Translations under genes and position numbers: made by a program | Assembly (NCBI RefSeq): GCF_000173775.1 | Contig: NZ_ACCD01000015.1 | Coordinates: forward strand, 23,123-87,122 | DNA length: 64,000 nt | Source: Yersinia rohdei ATCC 43380 | GTDB lineage: Bacteria > Pseudomonadota > Gammaproteobacteria > Enterobacterales > Enterobacteriaceae | Direction: 5' to 3' | The notes under the pieces: generated by a model | Databases searched by the model: none | What the model saw: the letters and a program-made list of their open reading frames with translations, nothing else | Told to the model about the DNA's origin: nothing | Shown: one piece after another, positions 10,411-23,170 of the stretch | How the letters are laid out: the number at the start of each line of letters is the position of its first letter | Numbering within the stretch: position 1 is the stretch's first letter

Positions 10411-11247
10411 TTAGCTATCAATATTATCCATCACTGCATGGCGTTTGTGATGATAATCTTCTTCATTCAGCCCTTCACGCCAGTAGGGGACGGCATAAAG
10501 TTGTTGGCGCTCACAACCTTTTTCACGGCGCAGATAACGGCGCAGTGCCACCACCATTCGGTCTTCACCGGCGAGCCAAAAAGTGGCTTCCGCCATTGGC
10601 AAATTCAGAGCACAAAATTGGGCGATAACCTCATCCGTTTGCTCGGTGCCCCCGATTACCCAGCTAAGCTCAACTGCGCTAGGTTTAACCAAATCAAGTA
10701 TATCCGATGAGGTATCCACGCGAATAATGGCACGCCCTTTAGCATCTGCGGGCAGTGTTGCCAATAATGCGGCAAGGGCAGGGAGTGAAGAGGGGTCGCC
10801 AACCAAATAACTGAATGTCGCCGCGGGTAACATAGTTTCTGGCCCGCCGGGGTTAGTTATCCCCAGCCAGTCACCGATTTTTGCATTACGGGCGAAACTT
10901 ACCGCTGGGCCGTGGTGGTCATGAAGGGCAAATTCAATATCAATCTCAGCTTGTGCAGCGCGAATAGCGCGGACGGAATAGGTTCGAACAATAGGGCGTA
11001 AGTCTGCTGCCGGCCATATTGGCCCTTTTTCGCTCAGTACGGGTAATTCTGGCTGTGTTTGATGTGCCAGTGGCAGGAAAATTTTCAGGTGCGCACCAGC
11101 ACAATCTGATGGGTAGTTCTCTAATGTTGGGCTATGAAAAGTAATGCGGCGCAAATGGGGGGAGATATCGACAACCTTTTTTACCTGTACCAAACGGGGT
11201 GGCGTTGGCCGATATTTGGGTTTTGCTGCGGTTGATTCGGTGGTCAC
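10411..11247 (-). CDS. siderophore-interacting protein / ferric-siderophore reductase
   Basis: A 278-residue flavoprotein of the SIP (ViuB/YqjH) family, which reduces ferric siderophores in the cytoplasm with NAD(P)H to free iron. The FAD-binding beta-barrel runs to about residue 145 and includes the RTYSVR flavin motif (about 88-93). The C-terminal nucleotide-binding half has WLAGEDRMVVALRRYL (about 223-238), typical of the family. The start is GTG at 11247, with AAGGA six bases upstream. A Fur-like box lies about 90 bases before the start, so iron repression is likely. No siderophore genes are adjacent. Confidence 0.88.
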   Translation of the reverse strand: MTTESTAAKPKYRPTPPRLVQVKKVVDISPHLRRITFHSPTLENYPSDCAGAHLKIFLPLAHQTQPELPVLSEKGPIWPAADLRPIVRTYSVRAIRAAQAEIDIEFALHDHHGPAVSFARNAKIGDWLGITNPGGPETMLPAATFSYLVGDPSSLPALAALLATLPADAKGRAIIRVDTSSDILDLVKPSAVELSWVIGGTEQTDEVIAQFCALNLPMAEATFWLAGEDRMVVALRRYLRREKGCERQQLYAVPYWREGLNEEDYHHKRHAVMDNIDS

Positions 11248-11338
11248 AGTTTATCCTTCTTATCTTATGGTGTTTCATTCTTTTCATCAGCCAGCATGAC
11301 GGTGGCTTTTTAAGTAATTAACTATATCACTAAGAAAT

Positions 11339-11357
11339 CTTAATGATAATTATTTGC
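11339..11357 (-). promoter_or_regulatory. Fur box upstream of the SIP reductase
   Basis: The 19 bases CTTAATGATAATTATTTGC match the Fur consensus (GATAATGATAATCATTATC) at 14 positions, including an unbroken AATGATAAT core. It lies about 90 bases upstream of the minus-strand reductase gene. Confidence 0.55.
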
Positions 11358-11729
11358 ATAAAAGAGTATCAGGAAAACGAAAAGAAATCTTTCCCTTGAG
11401 CCGGGATAGCATCGACCCGAGTTCTGGCATGTCATGAGATGGTATCGCTATAAGATGGCCTTGCACGGCTAATCGCTATATTAAAAAGGAATGTAATATA
11501 GCGAATTTCACTTTATTGCCTTACTGCCAGCCAAACAAAAAACAGAAAATAAATAGCTATTACTTTGAAAAATAGAAGTATTTTTAATTGTCCTTATTAA
11601 AGTTCGATATTTTCCCGTCTTATTCACTGTTCTTAGTACCAAAAAACATAAGCAACATTTTTTTTGTCTTTGTTTGCTGGCTTCATCCTCCGTAGATCTA
11701 ATGATAAATCTGGATGAAAGGAGCCTGAG
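11358..11729. other. AT-rich intergenic region before cbl
   Basis: Nothing gene-like is supported here. It holds the divergent promoter space between the iron reductase and cbl. A 78-codon minus-strand ORF at 11508-11744 overlaps the cbl start and looks like chance. Confidence 0.5.
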
Positions 11730-12686
11730 GTGAATTTCCAGCAACTTAAAATCATTCGGGAATCAGCCCGTTGTAATTACAATCTGACTGAAGTGGCAAA
11801 TACTTTATTTACATCACAATCCGGCGTAAGCAGGCATATTCGGGAATTAGAAGAAGAATTAGGGATCGAGATTTATATTCGGCGTGGCAAGCGCTTGTTA
11901 GGCATGACTGAGCCGGGTAAAGAACTGCTAATACTGGCGGAGCGGATGTTGAATGATGCTAATCAAATCCGTCGCCTGGCGGATGTATTTAGCAATAATG
12001 AAAGCGGGCAGTTAAATATAGCCACCACACATACCCAAGCGCGCTATAGCTTGCCCCGCGTGATTAAAGAGTTTCGGCTGTTATATCCACAAGTAAAGTT
12101 GGTGATAAGCCAGGGCAGTCCTCAAGAAATTTCGGCGATGCTGCAATCTGGCGAGGCAGATATTGGCATTGCCACTGAGTTATTGATGAGTGATGAATCT
12201 GTTGCTGCATTTCCTTATTATCGCTGGCATCACGCGATTGTCGTGCCGGAAAATCATCCTTTAACACAAGAGAACAATATCACGCTAGAAATCTTGAGTC
12301 GCTTGCCATTAATTACCTATCGGCAAGGTATTACTGGGCGATCCCGTTTGGATGATGCCTTTAAAAACGCGGGCCTGGTTCCCGATATTGCCCTCAGTGC
12401 ACAAGATGCTGATGTGATTAAAACCTATGTTGAATTGGGGATGGGGGTGGGTATTCTGGCGGATATGTCTTATGAAGCGCATCGCGATCAGGGGTTAGTT
12501 CGGCTGAACGCCGAGCATCTGTTTGAAGCCAATACGGTTTGGCTGGGATTAAAACGAGGACAGTTACAACGTAACTTTATTTGGTTTTTTATCCAGCTCT
12601 GTAACCCAACACTTTCCCTGCATGACATTAAAGAGAAAGTGCTGGCCGTGGCAACCGATGAAATGGTGATCGATTACCAAATTTAG
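11730..12686 (+). CDS. cbl: Cbl, CysB-like LysR regulator of sulfur-starvation genes
   Basis: Cbl is a LysR-type activator that, with CysB, controls sulfonate and taurine sulfur-scavenging genes. The 318-residue protein has a winged HTH at about 1-60 (NLTEVANTLFTSQSGVSRHI) and a substrate-binding-like effector domain at about 90-300. Stretches such as TTHTQARYSLP, LITYRQGITGRSR and AQDADVIKTYV are shared with E. coli Cbl, and the C-terminal IDYQI is the same. The start is GTG at 11730 with AAGGAG seven bases upstream. It converges on narX; the two stops are only 27 bases apart. Confidence 0.93.
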   Translation: MNFQQLKIIRESARCNYNLTEVANTLFTSQSGVSRHIRELEEELGIEIYIRRGKRLLGMTEPGKELLILAERMLNDANQIRRLADVFSNNESGQLNIATTHTQARYSLPRVIKEFRLLYPQVKLVISQGSPQEISAMLQSGEADIGIATELLMSDESVAAFPYYRWHHAIVVPENHPLTQENNITLEILSRLPLITYRQGITGRSRLDDAFKNAGLVPDIALSAQDADVIKTYVELGMGVGILADMSYEAHRDQGLVRLNAEHLFEANTVWLGLKRGQLQRNFIWFFIQLCNPTLSLHDIKEKVLAVATDEMVIDYQI

Positions 12687-12715
12687 TGGTCTGATGGATA
12701 CGTTGAGAAAAAACA

Positions 12716-14497
12716 TCAGTCAATATCATTGTTATCGGGGGTAAATCGCACCCGTACCTCTGTGCCACCTTCTTCGCGCTGACGAATATCACAATGTCCG
12801 TTCAGACTGGTGGCCCTATCTTGCATAATTATCAGGCCGTAATGATTTGGCCGCTCATTGGCTTGGCCAATTCCGCAGCCATTGTCGACGATAGACATGA
12901 TGATATCGCCTTCTTCGACAGTCACTTTTACCCCAGCTTCGCTGGCCTGAGCATGTTTATAAATATTATTCAGTGCTTCACGGGCAATGTTTACCATATG
13001 AATTGCTTGATGATCAGGAACGGCATTTGACGGTAAATTGAAATCAAAGCTAATGGGCAAGCTGGCCCGTTCGCTGAATTCATTGACCAGAGTTTGCAGT
13101 GCGGCCCGCAGTGTTGCTTCATTTAGTTTCAAGCGGAAAGTTGTCAGTAATTCTCGTAGCTCACGATAAGCAATATTAAGTTCATCGCGCATTTGTTGGA
13201 CTAATATTTTACTTGGCTCGGGTAAATCTGGGGCTTGCATTTGCAAACAGCTGATTTGTATTTTCAGACAAGAAAGGGACTGGGCGATAGAGTCGTGCAG
13301 TTCGCGCGCGATGGCCGAACGCTCTTCCATAAGTAACAATTGTTGCTGATGCCGAGACTGAGTTTCCAAAGCCAGAGTACTGGTCAGTTGCTCGACCAGC
13401 ATATTAACCAACTGCTGTTGATCAGAGTTAAGGGGGGAGGCTGAAGGCAGTTTTGCCAGTAGTAAGCCATATTGGCCAAGTTTATCACTCAGACTCCAGC
13501 TTAGGGACTCACGCAAAGTTGCCCGACTTACGGCAGTTGATGACCCACTGATTGTTAATTGCGCTGGCCGATTTTGCGGTGGTAAATATTCCCCATCGGT
13601 ATTGTCTGTGAGGTGGGCATTATACAGATGGTTTTCATACAAGCAGATTTGCACGTTTTCCAGTGGCGTCAGTGTCTGTAATTGCTCAATGACCGGCACT
13701 AACCGCTCGCTCAGGGGCTGGTGGGTATGCAGTTGACGGCTGCTGTGATAGAGAAATGCCAGCACTTGGTTCTTTTGCTGTAGATCGGCTGTTTTCTGGG
13801 CAACTCGTTGCTCCAAATCACTGTAAATCAAAGAAAGTTCTTGTGACATTCTATTCAGTGCGGTGCCCAACATCCCCATTTCATCGCGTTGATTGGACAG
13901 GGTATAACGCTTGCTAAAATCACCACGACCAATGGCATTAGCCATTGAGATTAATTGCAGCCACGGGCGCAATAAACGGCGGCGCAGATAATAAATAGTG
14001 GCCAGCAGCAAGCCCAGTGTCAGCACAATAAAGACCAACTGGATCATGGTGACTAACAGCAGGCGCTGTTCGGTTTTATGATCAATGGCCAATACTAGTG
14101 TATCCAGTTGATGAACAAAATCAGCCACACTGTTGGCAACGTCTTCAGGATGTTTAGCTTGTAGCAGTTGTGGTTTTAATGTGTTTTGCCAGTAACGTTC
14201 AATTTTCTGATACTGGCTGGTTAACCCTTCTCGTTGCAGCGCACGCTGTAAATCACTACTGGTTTTATCTTGCTCTAATGCCGCCAGATAAGGCAGTTCC
14301 TCTTTATCTAGCGGCACCATAGAAAGCAGCCGGTAGCTTTGCATACGTAATGAACCCGCTTTATTGATGGCGTGCGCGTTACCCTGAATGCTTTGAGCCA
14401 TCCATGACGAGATAGTCATGCCAGCCAGCCCTAACATACCCAGCAGTATCATCAGTAGAGCTATCTGATTCACTAATGGGATGAGATAACGCTTCAT
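12716..14497 (-). CDS. narX: NarX nitrate/nitrite sensor histidine kinase
   Basis: NarX senses periplasmic nitrate and nitrite and phosphorylates a response regulator (NarL or NarP). The 593-residue protein has TM1 at about 12-34, the nitrate-binding P box at 40-58 (NAHAINKAGSLRMQSYRLL), TM2 at about 148-170, a HAMP domain to about 225, a GAF-like central region, the HPK7 phosphoacceptor H401 in ARELHDS, and an ATPase domain with DNGCGIG. All key residues are intact. No narL or narP is adjacent, so the partner must lie elsewhere. It starts 58 bases after the DUF2474-like gene on the same strand and may be read through from the cio promoter. Confidence 0.9.
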   Translation of the reverse strand: MKRYLIPLVNQIALLMILLGMLGLAGMTISSWMAQSIQGNAHAINKAGSLRMQSYRLLSMVPLDKEELPYLAALEQDKTSSDLQRALQREGLTSQYQKIERYWQNTLKPQLLQAKHPEDVANSVADFVHQLDTLVLAIDHKTEQRLLLVTMIQLVFIVLTLGLLLATIYYLRRRLLRPWLQLISMANAIGRGDFSKRYTLSNQRDEMGMLGTALNRMSQELSLIYSDLEQRVAQKTADLQQKNQVLAFLYHSSRQLHTHQPLSERLVPVIEQLQTLTPLENVQICLYENHLYNAHLTDNTDGEYLPPQNRPAQLTISGSSTAVSRATLRESLSWSLSDKLGQYGLLLAKLPSASPLNSDQQQLVNMLVEQLTSTLALETQSRHQQQLLLMEERSAIARELHDSIAQSLSCLKIQISCLQMQAPDLPEPSKILVQQMRDELNIAYRELRELLTTFRLKLNEATLRAALQTLVNEFSERASLPISFDFNLPSNAVPDHQAIHMVNIAREALNNIYKHAQASEAGVKVTVEEGDIIMSIVDNGCGIGQANERPNHYGLIIMQDRATSLNGHCDIRQREEGGTEVRVRFTPDNNDID

Positions 14498-14555
14498 AAA
14501 GTGGAATTCCTTTAACCAATAGACGTGGCAACCTTGCCGCTTTTAATACTGAAAT

Positions 14556-14723
14556 TCAATGAGATTTCATACCGGCGGCAGTCATCATCATACGGAACAG
14601 CATCGAGACTGCCAATAAAGCCAACACACTGGCGCACCAGATAATCAGCATCCACCCCATTTTCTTCCACCAAGGTGATTTTTGCGGCTCAATAGGTTGG
14701 GAAGGTGATTGTGATTTCATCAT
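14556..14723 (-). CDS. DUF2474-like small protein of the cyanide-insensitive oxidase
   Basis: A 55-residue ORF begins at the ATG directly after the CioB stop codon, with no gap. It reads MMKSQSPSQP at the start, then a PWWKKMGWMLIIW segment and one transmembrane helix (about 20-43), ending AAGMKSH. The conserved WW...GW...W pattern with a single helix matches my memory of the DUF2474 family, which accompanies CioAB oxidases as CydX accompanies CydAB. It is probably a small structural subunit. It is easily missed because it is short. Translational coupling to cioB is likely. Family assignment is by eye. Confidence 0.8.
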   Translation of the reverse strand: MMKSQSPSQPIEPQKSPWWKKMGWMLIIWCASVLALLAVSMLFRMMMTAAGMKSH

Positions 14724-15731
14724 TTAATGATAACCCTGTTCGTGATTGATTTTTCCTCGGAATACGTAGTAGCTCCAGAAGGTGTAAACCAGTATGAGTG
14801 GGATAATAAAGAGAGCACCGACTAGCATAAACCCTAAACTTTGTGGGGGGGCTGCGGCTTGCCATAAGGTGATTGATGGCGGAATAAGATAAGGCCAAAT
14901 ACTGATACCTAAACCGCTATAGCCCAAGAACACCAATAAGAGTGTTAACAGGAAGGGGGCGTAATGACCCCCACGATTGACGGCGCGGAGCAAAGCCCAA
15001 CTTGCCAATAACACTAACAAGGGCACCGGTAGAAACCAGTACAGATTGGGTAATGTAAACCAGCGTGCTGCAATTTGTGGATGCGTCAGGGGCGTCCATA
15101 GACTGATGACCGCAATAATTAACAACATCATCAGAGTGAGCGGTTTTGCCAATTTATGCATCACTTGCTGTACATGGCCTTCAGTTTTCATGATGAGCCA
15201 GGTACAGCCCAGGAGTGCATACGCAGTGACCAGCCCCAAGCCACAAAACAGGGCAAAGGGAGTAAACCAATCAAACGCCCCGCCACTGTAGCTGCGCCCG
15301 GTGACCGAGAAACCGTGAATAAAGGCACCGACCACTATTCCCTGTGTGAATGTCGCGACCAACGACCCACCAATAAAAGCTTTATCCCAGATATGCTGTT
15401 TTTCTGGGCTCGCTTTAAAGCGGAATTCAAATGCCACACCACGGAAAATAAGGCCCAATAACATCAAGGTAAGCGGGATTGCCAGTGCATCAAGAATAAC
15501 AGCATAGGCTAAGGGAAATGCGCCTAACAAGGCAGCCCCGCCCAATACCAACCAGGTTTCATTGCCATCCCATACTGGGGCGACACTGTTCATCATTAAA
15601 TCCCGGTCACGGCTGTTTTTGACCAACGGAAACAGGATCCCGATGCCCAAATCAAAGCCATCCATCACCACATACATCATGGTGCTGAAGACAATAATGA
15701 CAAACCAAATCAGCGGAAGATCGATACCCAT
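14724..15731 (-). CDS. cioB: cytochrome bd-type quinol oxidase subunit II (CioB/CydB)
   Basis: Subunit II of a bd-type quinol oxidase in the inner membrane, pairing with the haem-bearing subunit I. The 335-residue protein has about eight or nine membrane segments and family signatures such as DGFDLGIGIL near the N-terminus, WDGNETWLVLGG and FRGVAFEFR. It starts two bases after the cioA stop. The length is a little below that of E. coli CydB (379), in line with the CioB branch. It is followed at once by the DUF2474-like gene. Whether it is named cydB or cioB depends on the subunit I class. Confidence 0.93.
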   Translation of the reverse strand: MGIDLPLIWFVIIVFSTMMYVVMDGFDLGIGILFPLVKNSRDRDLMMNSVAPVWDGNETWLVLGGAALLGAFPLAYAVILDALAIPLTLMLLGLIFRGVAFEFRFKASPEKQHIWDKAFIGGSLVATFTQGIVVGAFIHGFSVTGRSYSGGAFDWFTPFALFCGLGLVTAYALLGCTWLIMKTEGHVQQVMHKLAKPLTLMMLLIIAVISLWTPLTHPQIAARWFTLPNLYWFLPVPLLVLLASWALLRAVNRGGHYAPFLLTLLLVFLGYSGLGISIWPYLIPPSITLWQAAAPPQSLGFMLVGALFIIPLILVYTFWSYYVFRGKINHEQGYH

Positions 15732-15733
15732 TA

Positions 15734-17185
15734 TTAGCTCCTGTTCTGGTTGTCGTCGGTTTTTAATTCGCCGGGATCTGCATTGAATGGCTCACTCACC
15801 GCAGAGAGCGGGCGGGCAGGCGTGGCGTGTTGGCCCGGGCCACCTTTATCTTGTTGGCTACCTTCATGCGCTTTTGGTCCTTTGCGGATCAGGCGCATCA
15901 TATAGGCATAACCCACACCAAATACTGAACCATAGACCAAAATGAAGACCAGCAAACTGATGCTCATGTGCAGCTCACCGTGCGATGACACGGCATCTTT
16001 GGTGCGCTGTATGCCATAGACAATCCACGGCTGGCGGCCCACTTCGGTTGTAAACCACCCCGCCAGAATGGCGATTAATCCTGATGGCCCCATCCACAAA
16101 ACGAAATGGAGGAAGGGCCGAGATTGATACAATTTGCCGCGCCAGCGGAGCCATAAACTCCAAAAACCAGCCAGAATCATCAACATGCCTAGCCCGACCA
16201 TGATGCGAAAAGACCAGAACACAATGGTGGAGTTCGGGCGGTCTTCTGGTGGGAAAGATTTCAGTGCCGGGATTTGCTTATCCAGACTATGTGTCAGGAT
16301 CAAGCTCCCCAAATAGGGGATTTCCAGTGCGAAACGGGTTTTTTCTTGTTTCATATCTGGCCAGCCGAACAGGATAAGCGGTGTCGGTTCACCGGGTTTA
16401 TTTTCCCAATGGCCCTCAATAGCGGCAATTTTTGCGGGTTGATATTCCAGAGTATTTAGTCCGTGAGCATCACCAATAACCGCCTGTATCGGGGCGACAA
16501 TCAAGGCCATCCACATTGCCATTGATAACATTTTTCGCATTGCTGGCGTATCGCGTTTGCGCAGTAAATGCCATGCGGCGGATGCGCCTACAAAGAATGC
16601 GGATGCCAAGAAAGCAGCCGTTGACATGTGCAGCAAGCGGTAGGGGAATGATGGGTTGAAAATAACTTTTAGCCAGTCAACGGGGACGACCTGTCCATTA
16701 ATGATTTCAAAGCCTTGAGGGGTTTGCATCCAGCTATTGGAGGCCAATATCCAGAAGGTTGACATTAAGGTGCCCAATGCAACCATGCAAGTGGCAAAGA
16801 AATGCAAGCCGGGGCCAACACGATTCCAGCCAAATAGCATGACCCCAAGGAAACCCGCCTCGAGGAAGAATGCAGTTAACACTTCATAGGTTAATAATGG
16901 GCCGGTGATACTGCCGGCAAATTCAGAGAAAAAGCTCCAGTTAGTGCCAAACTGGTAGGCCATAACCAAGCCAGAAACAACCCCCATACCAAAGTTGACG
17001 GCAAATATTTTTGACCAGAAATGGTAAAGATCGCGGTAATCCTCATTTTTGGTTTTTAACCATAACCCCTCAAGAACCGCCAAAAAACTGGCGAGGCCGA
17101 TCGTGATTGCAGGGAAAATGATATGGAATGAAATAGTGAAAGCGAATTGGATTCTGGCCAACTCGAGAGCGGTTAAGCCGAGCAT
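15734..17185 (-). CDS. cioA: cytochrome bd-type quinol oxidase subunit I, cyanide-insensitive class (CioA)
   Basis: Subunit I carries the haems and the quinol site and reduces O2 to water. The ATG at 17185, with GAGG seven bases upstream, gives 483 residues beginning MLGLTALELARIQFAFTISF. A longer frame upstream has no support. The motif GRQPWIVYGIQRTKDAVS and the short quinol loop between about residues 255 and 320 mark the CioA branch rather than the long-loop CydA (522 residues in E. coli). This class resists cyanide and often serves low-oxygen or stress respiration. Order: cioA, cioB, DUF2474, then narX, all on the minus strand. Confidence 0.92.
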   Translation of the reverse strand: MLGLTALELARIQFAFTISFHIIFPAITIGLASFLAVLEGLWLKTKNEDYRDLYHFWSKIFAVNFGMGVVSGLVMAYQFGTNWSFFSEFAGSITGPLLTYEVLTAFFLEAGFLGVMLFGWNRVGPGLHFFATCMVALGTLMSTFWILASNSWMQTPQGFEIINGQVVPVDWLKVIFNPSFPYRLLHMSTAAFLASAFFVGASAAWHLLRKRDTPAMRKMLSMAMWMALIVAPIQAVIGDAHGLNTLEYQPAKIAAIEGHWENKPGEPTPLILFGWPDMKQEKTRFALEIPYLGSLILTHSLDKQIPALKSFPPEDRPNSTIVFWSFRIMVGLGMLMILAGFWSLWLRWRGKLYQSRPFLHFVLWMGPSGLIAILAGWFTTEVGRQPWIVYGIQRTKDAVSSHGELHMSISLLVFILVYGSVFGVGYAYMMRLIRKGPKAHEGSQQDKGGPGQHATPARPLSAVSEPFNADPGELKTDDNQNRS

Positions 17186-17370
17186 GGTGACCTCGCTACA
17201 AGCATGGTACTGCCTCATCAATCTATAAAATGAATCATTCCCACATTGGCTATTTGTTGGAGCAGCAATGGGCAATTATTTCAGGGACTAAACTTGGCAG
17301 TTAGTTAACCATAAGTTAAAGTGGCTATAATAGTGACAATTAATCTAATCTCACCTATAACAGTTGGCTT

Positions 17371-18804
17371 ATGACGCGATATGAACAGTTAGCACAACAA
17401 ATCCGGGAACAAATTCAATCTAAGGTTTGGCAAGCCGGCGATAAACTGCCCTCATTGCGGGAAAGTTGTAAGCAATCAGGTTTAAGTTTAATGACCGTGG
17501 TGCAGTCTTATCAGTTGCTAGAGAGTCAGGGCTGGATAGTGGCACGCCCGCAATCTGGGTATTATGTCGCGTCGCGCCCGACCCAATTGCCCCAACCGCA
17601 GCGGGGCAAAAAACTGCATTTGGATGAGCAAGTCGACATAAACACCTTTATTTTTGATGTGTTACAAGCGGGGAAGGATCCGGCGATAATGCCCTTTGGC
17701 TCGGCATTCCCTGATCCAAGTCTATTGCTACAACCTCGTTTGTCAAGGTCACTGGCGGGGGTCGCGCGCAAGATATCCCCACAGAGTTCCGTGACTAATT
17801 TGCCTCCGGGGAATGAGTCTTTACGGCGCAATATTGCCCAGCGTTATGCTGCGAGTGGAATGAATGTTTCACCTGAAGAAATTGTGATTACTGCGGGGGC
17901 GATGGAATCACTGAGTCTGAGTTTACAGGCGGTTACTCAGCCCGGAGATTGGGTGGTTATTGAATCACCGGCCTTTTACGGTGCATTACAGGCGATAGAG
18001 CGTTTGCGCTTAAAAGCTATCGCTATTACCACTCACCCGCAGCATGGAATGGATCTTGATGCCCTTGAGCAGGTCATTAGCCAGTATCCGATTAAAGCTT
18101 GTTGGTTGATGACCCATTTTCAGAATCCGTTGGGTTGTGTTATGTCTTGGCCGCAGAAGAAACGGCTGGTGGCACTGCTGCAACAGCATAATATTTCGCT
18201 AATTGAAGATGATGTGTATGGCGAGTTGTACTTTGGTGCTGAGCGGCCATTGCCAGCAAAAGCGCTCGATCAACACCGGCAAATTCTGCATTGCTCTTCT
18301 TTTTCTAAATGCCTGGCTCCGGGGTTTCGTGTGGGATGGGTGGCGGCTGGGGAACATGCACAGCGAATCCAGCATCTGCAACTTATGAGCACGGTGTCCG
18401 CCAGTGTTCCGACCCAGTTGGCTATTGCTGATTATCTCAGTCAGGGCGGTTATGACACTCATCTGCGCCGTTTGCGCCGCGTAATGGAGCAGCGATTAAA
18501 TGCGCTACGGCAAGCGGTGGTTGAACATTTTCCTTCCAATGTCAAAATCAGCCACCCGGCAGGGGGATATTTCTTATGGTTGGAGCTGGAGCGGCCCTTC
18601 AATGCCAGTGAATTATACCGGCGAGCACTGGAGCAAGGGGTCAGTATTGCACCGGGGCGGATGTTTACTACCGGCAACCAATTTGACCACTGTTTTCGCC
18701 TCAATGCTTCCTTTGCCTGGTCAGAACAAAGCGAAAAAGCCATCCAAATTCTGGCACAACTTATTACGCAATTGACCCACGGCACAAGTAGCGGTTCTCG
18801 TTAA
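17371..18804 (+). CDS. ydcR: MocR-type GntR/aminotransferase regulator, YdcR-like
   Basis: A 477-residue transcription factor with an N-terminal GntR-type winged HTH (1-70) joined to an aminotransferase-fold domain (about 100-470) that binds pyridoxal phosphate as effector. The PLP lysine is K313 in SSFSK. Sequence runs such as YQLLESQGWI, RPQSGYYVA, INTFIFDVLQA and LPPGNESLRRNIA correspond closely to E. coli YdcR. It is divergent from cioA across 185 bases. A TATAAT at 17326-17331 is a likely -10. The target is unknown; MocR proteins often control a neighbouring gene or their own. Confidence 0.88.
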   Translation: MTRYEQLAQQIREQIQSKVWQAGDKLPSLRESCKQSGLSLMTVVQSYQLLESQGWIVARPQSGYYVASRPTQLPQPQRGKKLHLDEQVDINTFIFDVLQAGKDPAIMPFGSAFPDPSLLLQPRLSRSLAGVARKISPQSSVTNLPPGNESLRRNIAQRYAASGMNVSPEEIVITAGAMESLSLSLQAVTQPGDWVVIESPAFYGALQAIERLRLKAIAITTHPQHGMDLDALEQVISQYPIKACWLMTHFQNPLGCVMSWPQKKRLVALLQQHNISLIEDDVYGELYFGAERPLPAKALDQHRQILHCSSFSKCLAPGFRVGWVAAGEHAQRIQHLQLMSTVSASVPTQLAIADYLSQGGYDTHLRRLRRVMEQRLNALRQAVVEHFPSNVKISHPAGGYFLWLELERPFNASELYRRALEQGVSIAPGRMFTTGNQFDHCFRLNASFAWSEQSEKAIQILAQLITQLTHGTSSGSR

Positions 18805-18841
18805 TCATCTATCTCTCATCTCCCCTATTTATACCCAGCTG

Positions 18842-18864
18842 ATTGCGCCAGAAAATGGCGCAAT
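18842..18864 (+). terminator. perfect inverted repeat after ydcR
   Basis: ATTGCGCCA and TGGCGCAAT form a perfect 9-pair stem with a five-base loop, 38 bases after the ydcR stop. No T run follows, so its role as a terminator is uncertain. Confidence 0.4.
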
Positions 18865-18954
18865 ACCAGCATGATACTCCCCCATTCTGCTCGGCTATTT
18901 GTTGCATAAACGGCTTTATTCATCACTTCAATCTTGCTTTTCATGTGGCAGAAA

Positions 18955-18971
18955 TGCACTTAATTGATGCG
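18955..18971 (+). promoter_or_regulatory. NtrC-like enhancer site upstream of astC
   Basis: TGCACTTAATTGATGCG matches the 17-base NtrC pattern (TGCACYNWWWTGGTGCA) at 15 positions. It lies about 280 bases before the predicted sigma-54 start of astC. Enhancer placement at this range is usual for NtrC. Confidence 0.45.
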
Positions 18972-19137
18972 CATACTGCCCATTTATAGGGCGATAGCCT
19001 GTATTGATGTTATTTTTGTGTTGCAAAAATGTGATCGAGTAGAGCAAAAAACAAAATTGGTTGTAAATGCATATAATTTCGAGATAAGCCCAGTTTATTG
19101 GGCAAAAATAGAGCTGAAATGCAGTGGGAATGCGAGT

Positions 19138-19180
19138 AAATTGCATAATTATGCAATTTAAATTATTGTTTTTATGCAAT
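19138..19180 (+). promoter_or_regulatory. ArgR-like boxes upstream of astC
   Basis: A perfect 22-base palindrome at 19138-19159 has the core TTGCATAATTATGCAA and fits the ARG box pattern TGNATwwwwATNCA. A second, half-matching site (TATGCAAT) ends at 19180. ArgR is known to be needed for ast induction in enteric bacteria. The sites lie just upstream of the sigma-54 promoter. Confidence 0.45.
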
Positions 19181-19210
19181 TTCTACATTTTATTCACATT
19201 GCATTCGGTA

Positions 19211-19226
19211 TGGCATGAAAGCTGCT
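19211..19226 (+). promoter_or_regulatory. sigma-54 promoter of astCADBE
   Basis: TGGCATGAAAGCTGCT has the -24 GG and -12 GC separated by exactly 10 bases and matches TGGCACGNNNNTTGCW with two changes. Transcription would start near 19237, leaving a leader of about 120 bases. E. coli astC is known to use sigma-54 with NtrC. Confidence 0.7.
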
Positions 19227-19311
19227 GTACACTTTATATCAGGTGAATATATTTCATTCATTATTGTTAACAGAATAAGAGATTTTTGTTGGCTGGATCT
19301 TGAAGCCCTAA

Positions 19312-20598
<1,287 letters not shown>

Positions 20599-20629
20599 TA
20601 ACATTTATGCAGTCATCAAGGATCTTAAT

Positions 20630-23151
<2,522 letters not shown>

Positions 23152-23170
23152 GCCAACAATGGAGACGACG

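Noticed and set aside
11508..11744. 78-codon minus-strand ORF upstream of cbl
   Set aside because: It overlaps the cbl ribosome site and start, is AT-driven, and has no domain.
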